Shown here one piece after another: positions 61,928-64,000 of a DNA stretch of 64,000 nt. The notes beneath the pieces are model-generated. The model saw only the letters and a list, made by a program, of their open reading frames with translations, was not told where the DNA came from and ran no database searches. The number at the start of each line of letters is the position of its first letter. Positions within the stretch are counted from its first letter, which is position 1. The stretch comes from Arthrobacter crystallopoietes (lineage in GTDB: Bacteria > Actinomycetota > Actinomycetes > Actinomycetales > Micrococcaceae), in contig NZ_CP018863.1 in assembly GCF_002849715.1 (NCBI RefSeq), forward strand, positions 1,736,001 through 1,800,000, given 5' to 3'. The position numbers and the translations under genes are program-made.

Positions 61928-62833
61928 TCAGGCATTCTGCTGGGAGACCCGGGCGATACGCCGGCGGGCAGATATTTCGCTCGGTGGTTTCCGCCCGAGG
62001 CCCAGGCGCACAAATGCCAGTACTAGCCGGGTAGCCGAACGTACCGGGAGCGGGAACGGGCCAAGCGACGGTTTCTTCAGGCCCAGCAGATCCAGATAAT
62101 GGGGTTCCAGCGTGTTGACCGCGCCAGCGAAAAGGATCTGGTAGCCGAGCCGCTGGGAGCGGGGGAGCGGCGGGTGGCGGATGAACTCCACAGCCTCTGA
62201 CACCTTGGCATCATGCAGCAATTCCGGGCGGAAGGCGGCCAGCTGCTCATCCAGTTCTGCGCGGGTCCGGGGCGGATGGGGAACCTGCATCAGCTCTCCG
62301 GCCTTGGCCCACTCGGCGACGTACTGGTCCTGGCCGCCCGGTATCGGTTTTCCGTATGCGGTATGCGCGGCCAGGAAGGCCTCCACGAAGGCCAGATGTA
62401 CCCAGCTGAGCAGGTCGGGATCATTGGCATAGTAGCTGCGGGTTGCTCCCCGGGCATCCGTGTAAGTGCCGCGGACCCTTTCGTGCAGTTTCAGGATGCG
62501 TTCGCAGGCGGTGTGCGCCGCAGCCGTATCGCCATAGGTGACCGTCATGATCCACCGGCTGGTGGACGCCAGCCGGACCAGCGGCCGTTCCCGATACATG
62601 GAGAAATCGTCCACGCCCGCCAACGCACCCGGATGCAGTGATTGCACCAGCAGCGCCCTGATCCCTCCGACCAGCGTGTTCACGGAGCCGTGAACAGCCC
62701 AGACGGCCGAGCCCGGGGCGAAGAAACCTTCGTCCTTTCCCTCGGCGAGATCCAGAGCCCACTGCGGCACTTCCCCGTTGGTGGCCGACAACGTCCTCCG
62801 AAGCTCGCGCCGCAGCACTTTGAGTGCGCCCAT
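61928..62833 (-). CDS. oxygenase MpaB family protein (DUF2236)
   Basis: A 301-residue protein of the family that includes MpaB and the rubber oxygenase Lcp. AVWAVHGSVNTLVGGIRALL and SLHPGALAGVDDFSMYRERP (His next to Pro, the haem-side region), then GDTAAAHTACERILKLHERV and VHLAFVEAFLAAHTAYGKP, are the conserved blocks. Family members are thought to bind b-type haem and cleave double bonds; the substrate is unknown. AATAAT ends six bases before the ATG, with no clear ribosome site. It converges on the DUF4188 gene with a 23-base gap. Confidence 0.83.
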   Translation of the reverse strand: MGALKVLRRELRRTLSATNGEVPQWALDLAEGKDEGFFAPGSAVWAVHGSVNTLVGGIRALLVQSLHPGALAGVDDFSMYRERPLVRLASTSRWIMTVTYGDTAAAHTACERILKLHERVRGTYTDARGATRSYYANDPDLLSWVHLAFVEAFLAAHTAYGKPIPGGQDQYVAEWAKAGELMQVPHPPRTRAELDEQLAAFRPELLHDAKVSEAVEFIRHPPLPRSQRLGYQILFAGAVNTLEPHYLDLLGLKKPSLGPFPLPVRSATRLVLAFVRLGLGRKPPSEISARRRIARVSQQNA

Positions 62834-62904
62834 GCCTTCATTATTGAACGGGCGGCAGCAACTGTCATCGCCGCCGGGCGGATTGCCGCCGCGACTGAAT
62901 CAAC

Positions 62905-62952
62905 TGGAGAGAACAGGGGCGGTAGGCCTCCGTTGGACCCCAGTTCTCTCCA
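62905..62952. terminator. long hairpin between mpaB-like and dioxygenase genes
   Basis: TGGAGAGAACAGGGG (62905-62919) pairs with CCCCAGTTCTCTCCA (62938-62952), with one mismatch. It lies upstream of the minus-strand mpaB-like gene and after the dioxygenase gene, so it probably ends the latter's transcript. Confidence 0.55.
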
Positions 62953-62969
62953 CTCAAGCGGAAACCAAA

Positions 62970-63019
62970 GTACGACGCCGGGTGACCGGCGAATCCAAGC
63001 CGGGCACCCGACGTCGTAC
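62970..63019 (-). terminator. second hairpin after the dioxygenase gene
   Basis: GTACGACGCCGGGTG (62970-62984) pairs with CACCCGACGTCGTAC (63005-63019) with one mismatch, and CCGGC/GCCGG forms an inner stem. It starts 38 bases after the dioxygenase stop. Confidence 0.6.
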
Positions 63020-63057
63020 GCGGGTTATTGAAGCGCCAGCGAAGATGGCGCGGGAAG

Positions 63058-64000
63058 CTACTTGGCGAGCAGCTCGGGGTAGTACTTTTCGGTCACATCG
63101 GGGTGGGCGCGCGCGCGTCCCTTGAGCATGTTGGCGCCGAACTGGGCCAGCATCGGGTTGTTCGGATCGTCCGAGAGGCCGCGGGATTCGGACTTCAGCT
63201 CGTCCGGGAGCGGGATCGGGTCGATCTTGGCATCCAGTCGCGGCGACCAGAAGAACGGTACCGAGTAGCGGTCCACGCCGGGCGGCGGGGCTTGCACGCG
63301 GTGAATGGTTGCGGTGATGTAGCCTTCCGTGGCCACCTCCAGCATCTCGCCCAGGTTCACCACCAGCGCGCCTTCGATCGGCTCGACCGGCAGCCATTCG
63401 GTGGTGCCGGGAGGCTGCACTTCAAGGCCGCCAACCTGGTCCTGCAGCAGCAGCGTGATGAAGCCGTAGTCGGCGTGGATGCCCACGCCCTGGTCCCCGG
63501 CATCCTCGACGACGCCGCCAACGTAGTGCACCAGCTTGCCCATCCAGTGCGGGCTGCCGGCATACGCTGCGTCGAAGTAGTCCTCGGGCAGGCCGAGGCC
63601 CACGCCGATGCCGGAGAGCAGTTCCCGGCCCACGGTGGACATCAGGTCCGCCCAGGCCATGGCCTTCTCGCGCAGATCCGGCTGGGCCTGGTCCGGCCAC
63701 TGGTTCGGGCCGCGCAGCAGCAGGTACTTCTGGTCCTCGGTGTAATCGGCAACCGGTTCTGACTCCGGCGAGTAGTCCAGCTGCTCGCGGGCATCCGCTT
63801 TGCCCTGGGTGCGCTCGGTGCCCATCCGGGTGTAGCCGCGGAAGTGCGGCGAGTTGCGGTTGTCCAGCTTCAACCGTTCCTCGAGCGGCAGGTTGAAGAA
63901 GCGCTTCATGGCGTCGAAGAGCTCTGCCACCTGGTGCTCGCCGGCGCCGTAGCCGGTGATCTGGAAGAAGCCGACCCGGTGAGCGGCGTCGCGCAGCTGG
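63058..64000 (-). CDS. isopenicillin N synthase-like 2-oxoglutarate/Fe(II) dioxygenase, N-terminus cut off by the window
   Basis: The visible 314 residues are the C-terminal part of an IPNS-type non-haem iron oxygenase. The iron ligands are present: His and Asp in GIHADYGFITLLL and a second His in TATIHRVQAP; the 2-oxoglutarate or carboxylate-binding Arg-x-Ser is DRYSVPFFWSP. VGFFQITGYGAGEHQVAELF at the right edge is the family's usual start region, so only about 30-50 residues are missing. Such enzymes work in many secondary and catabolic pathways; the substrate is unknown. Two hairpins follow the stop codon. Confidence 0.85.
   Translation of the reverse strand, partial: QLRDAAHRVGFFQITGYGAGEHQVAELFDAMKRFFNLPLEERLKLDNRNSPHFRGYTRMGTERTQGKADAREQLDYSPESEPVADYTEDQKYLLLRGPNQWPDQAQPDLREKAMAWADLMSTVGRELLSGIGVGLGLPEDYFDAAYAGSPHWMGKLVHYVGGVVEDAGDQGVGIHADYGFITLLLQDQVGGLEVQPPGTTEWLPVEPIEGALVVNLGEMLEVATEGYITATIHRVQAPPPGVDRYSVPFFWSPRLDAKIDPIPLPDELKSESRGLSDDPNNPMLAQFGANMLKGRARAHPDVTEKYYPELLAK

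Overview
The window is high-GC DNA with short intergenic gaps, ATGA/TAATG translational couplings, frequent GTG/TTG starts, several likely leaderless genes and a typical actinobacterial gene set: DUF3151-purA, purSQL, dnaX-recR beside SRP RNA, an LAETG wall protein and Subtilisin-Inhibitor-like and DUF1206 families. I infer an Arthrobacter-type member of the Micrococcaceae; no 16S gene is present to confirm it. I see no prophage, insertion sequence or CRISPR array.

Layout. 0-9.2 kb: end of a DUF3151 gene, an 18-bp tandem repeat, an LAETG surface protein, thymidine kinase, a DUF72 protein, purA, a PLP decarboxylase, a nitrilase-type amidase, and a sigma factor with its overlapping membrane partner. 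9.2-15.1 kb: one gene for a 1952-residue secreted haem peroxidase carrying calcium-binding, fibronectin-III, Ig-like and FG-GAP modules.

15.3-34.8 kb is the most interesting part: a sulfur acquisition region. It holds metY, an SfnG-type dimethylsulfone monooxygenase, an Ssu-type ABC importer ending in an acetyl-CoA synthetase gene, a short MetE-like methionine synthase, two CoA-binding (YccU-type) proteins, two DszC/SfnB-like acyl-CoA-dehydrogenase-fold monooxygenases, two DszA/NtaA-type flavin monooxygenases and an MHS transporter. Six SAM-sensing riboswitches (five SAM-I type, one SAM-IV type) sit in front of six transcription units on both strands. Together they look like a regulon that imports organic sulfur compounds, cleaves C-S bonds with reduced flavin, and assimilates the sulfur to methionine only when SAM is low. 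No flavin reductase is visible, so that partner must be encoded elsewhere.

34.8-49.2 kb: DUF1206, MmcQ/TPR/DUF1990 genes, a beta-lactamase-fold lipoprotein, purSQL, a subtilisin-inhibitor-like lipoprotein close to a large secreted subtilase, an OhrR-like MarR regulator and two tandem small paralogues. 49.2-64 kb: aspartokinase, an EhuBCDA-like ABC importer with a divergent GntR regulator, recR, dnaX, SRP RNA, tRNA-Ser(GGA), a GT-D glycosyltransferase, a TetR/DUF4188 divergent pair, an MpaB-type oxygenase and a truncated 2-oxoglutarate dioxygenase gene at the right edge.
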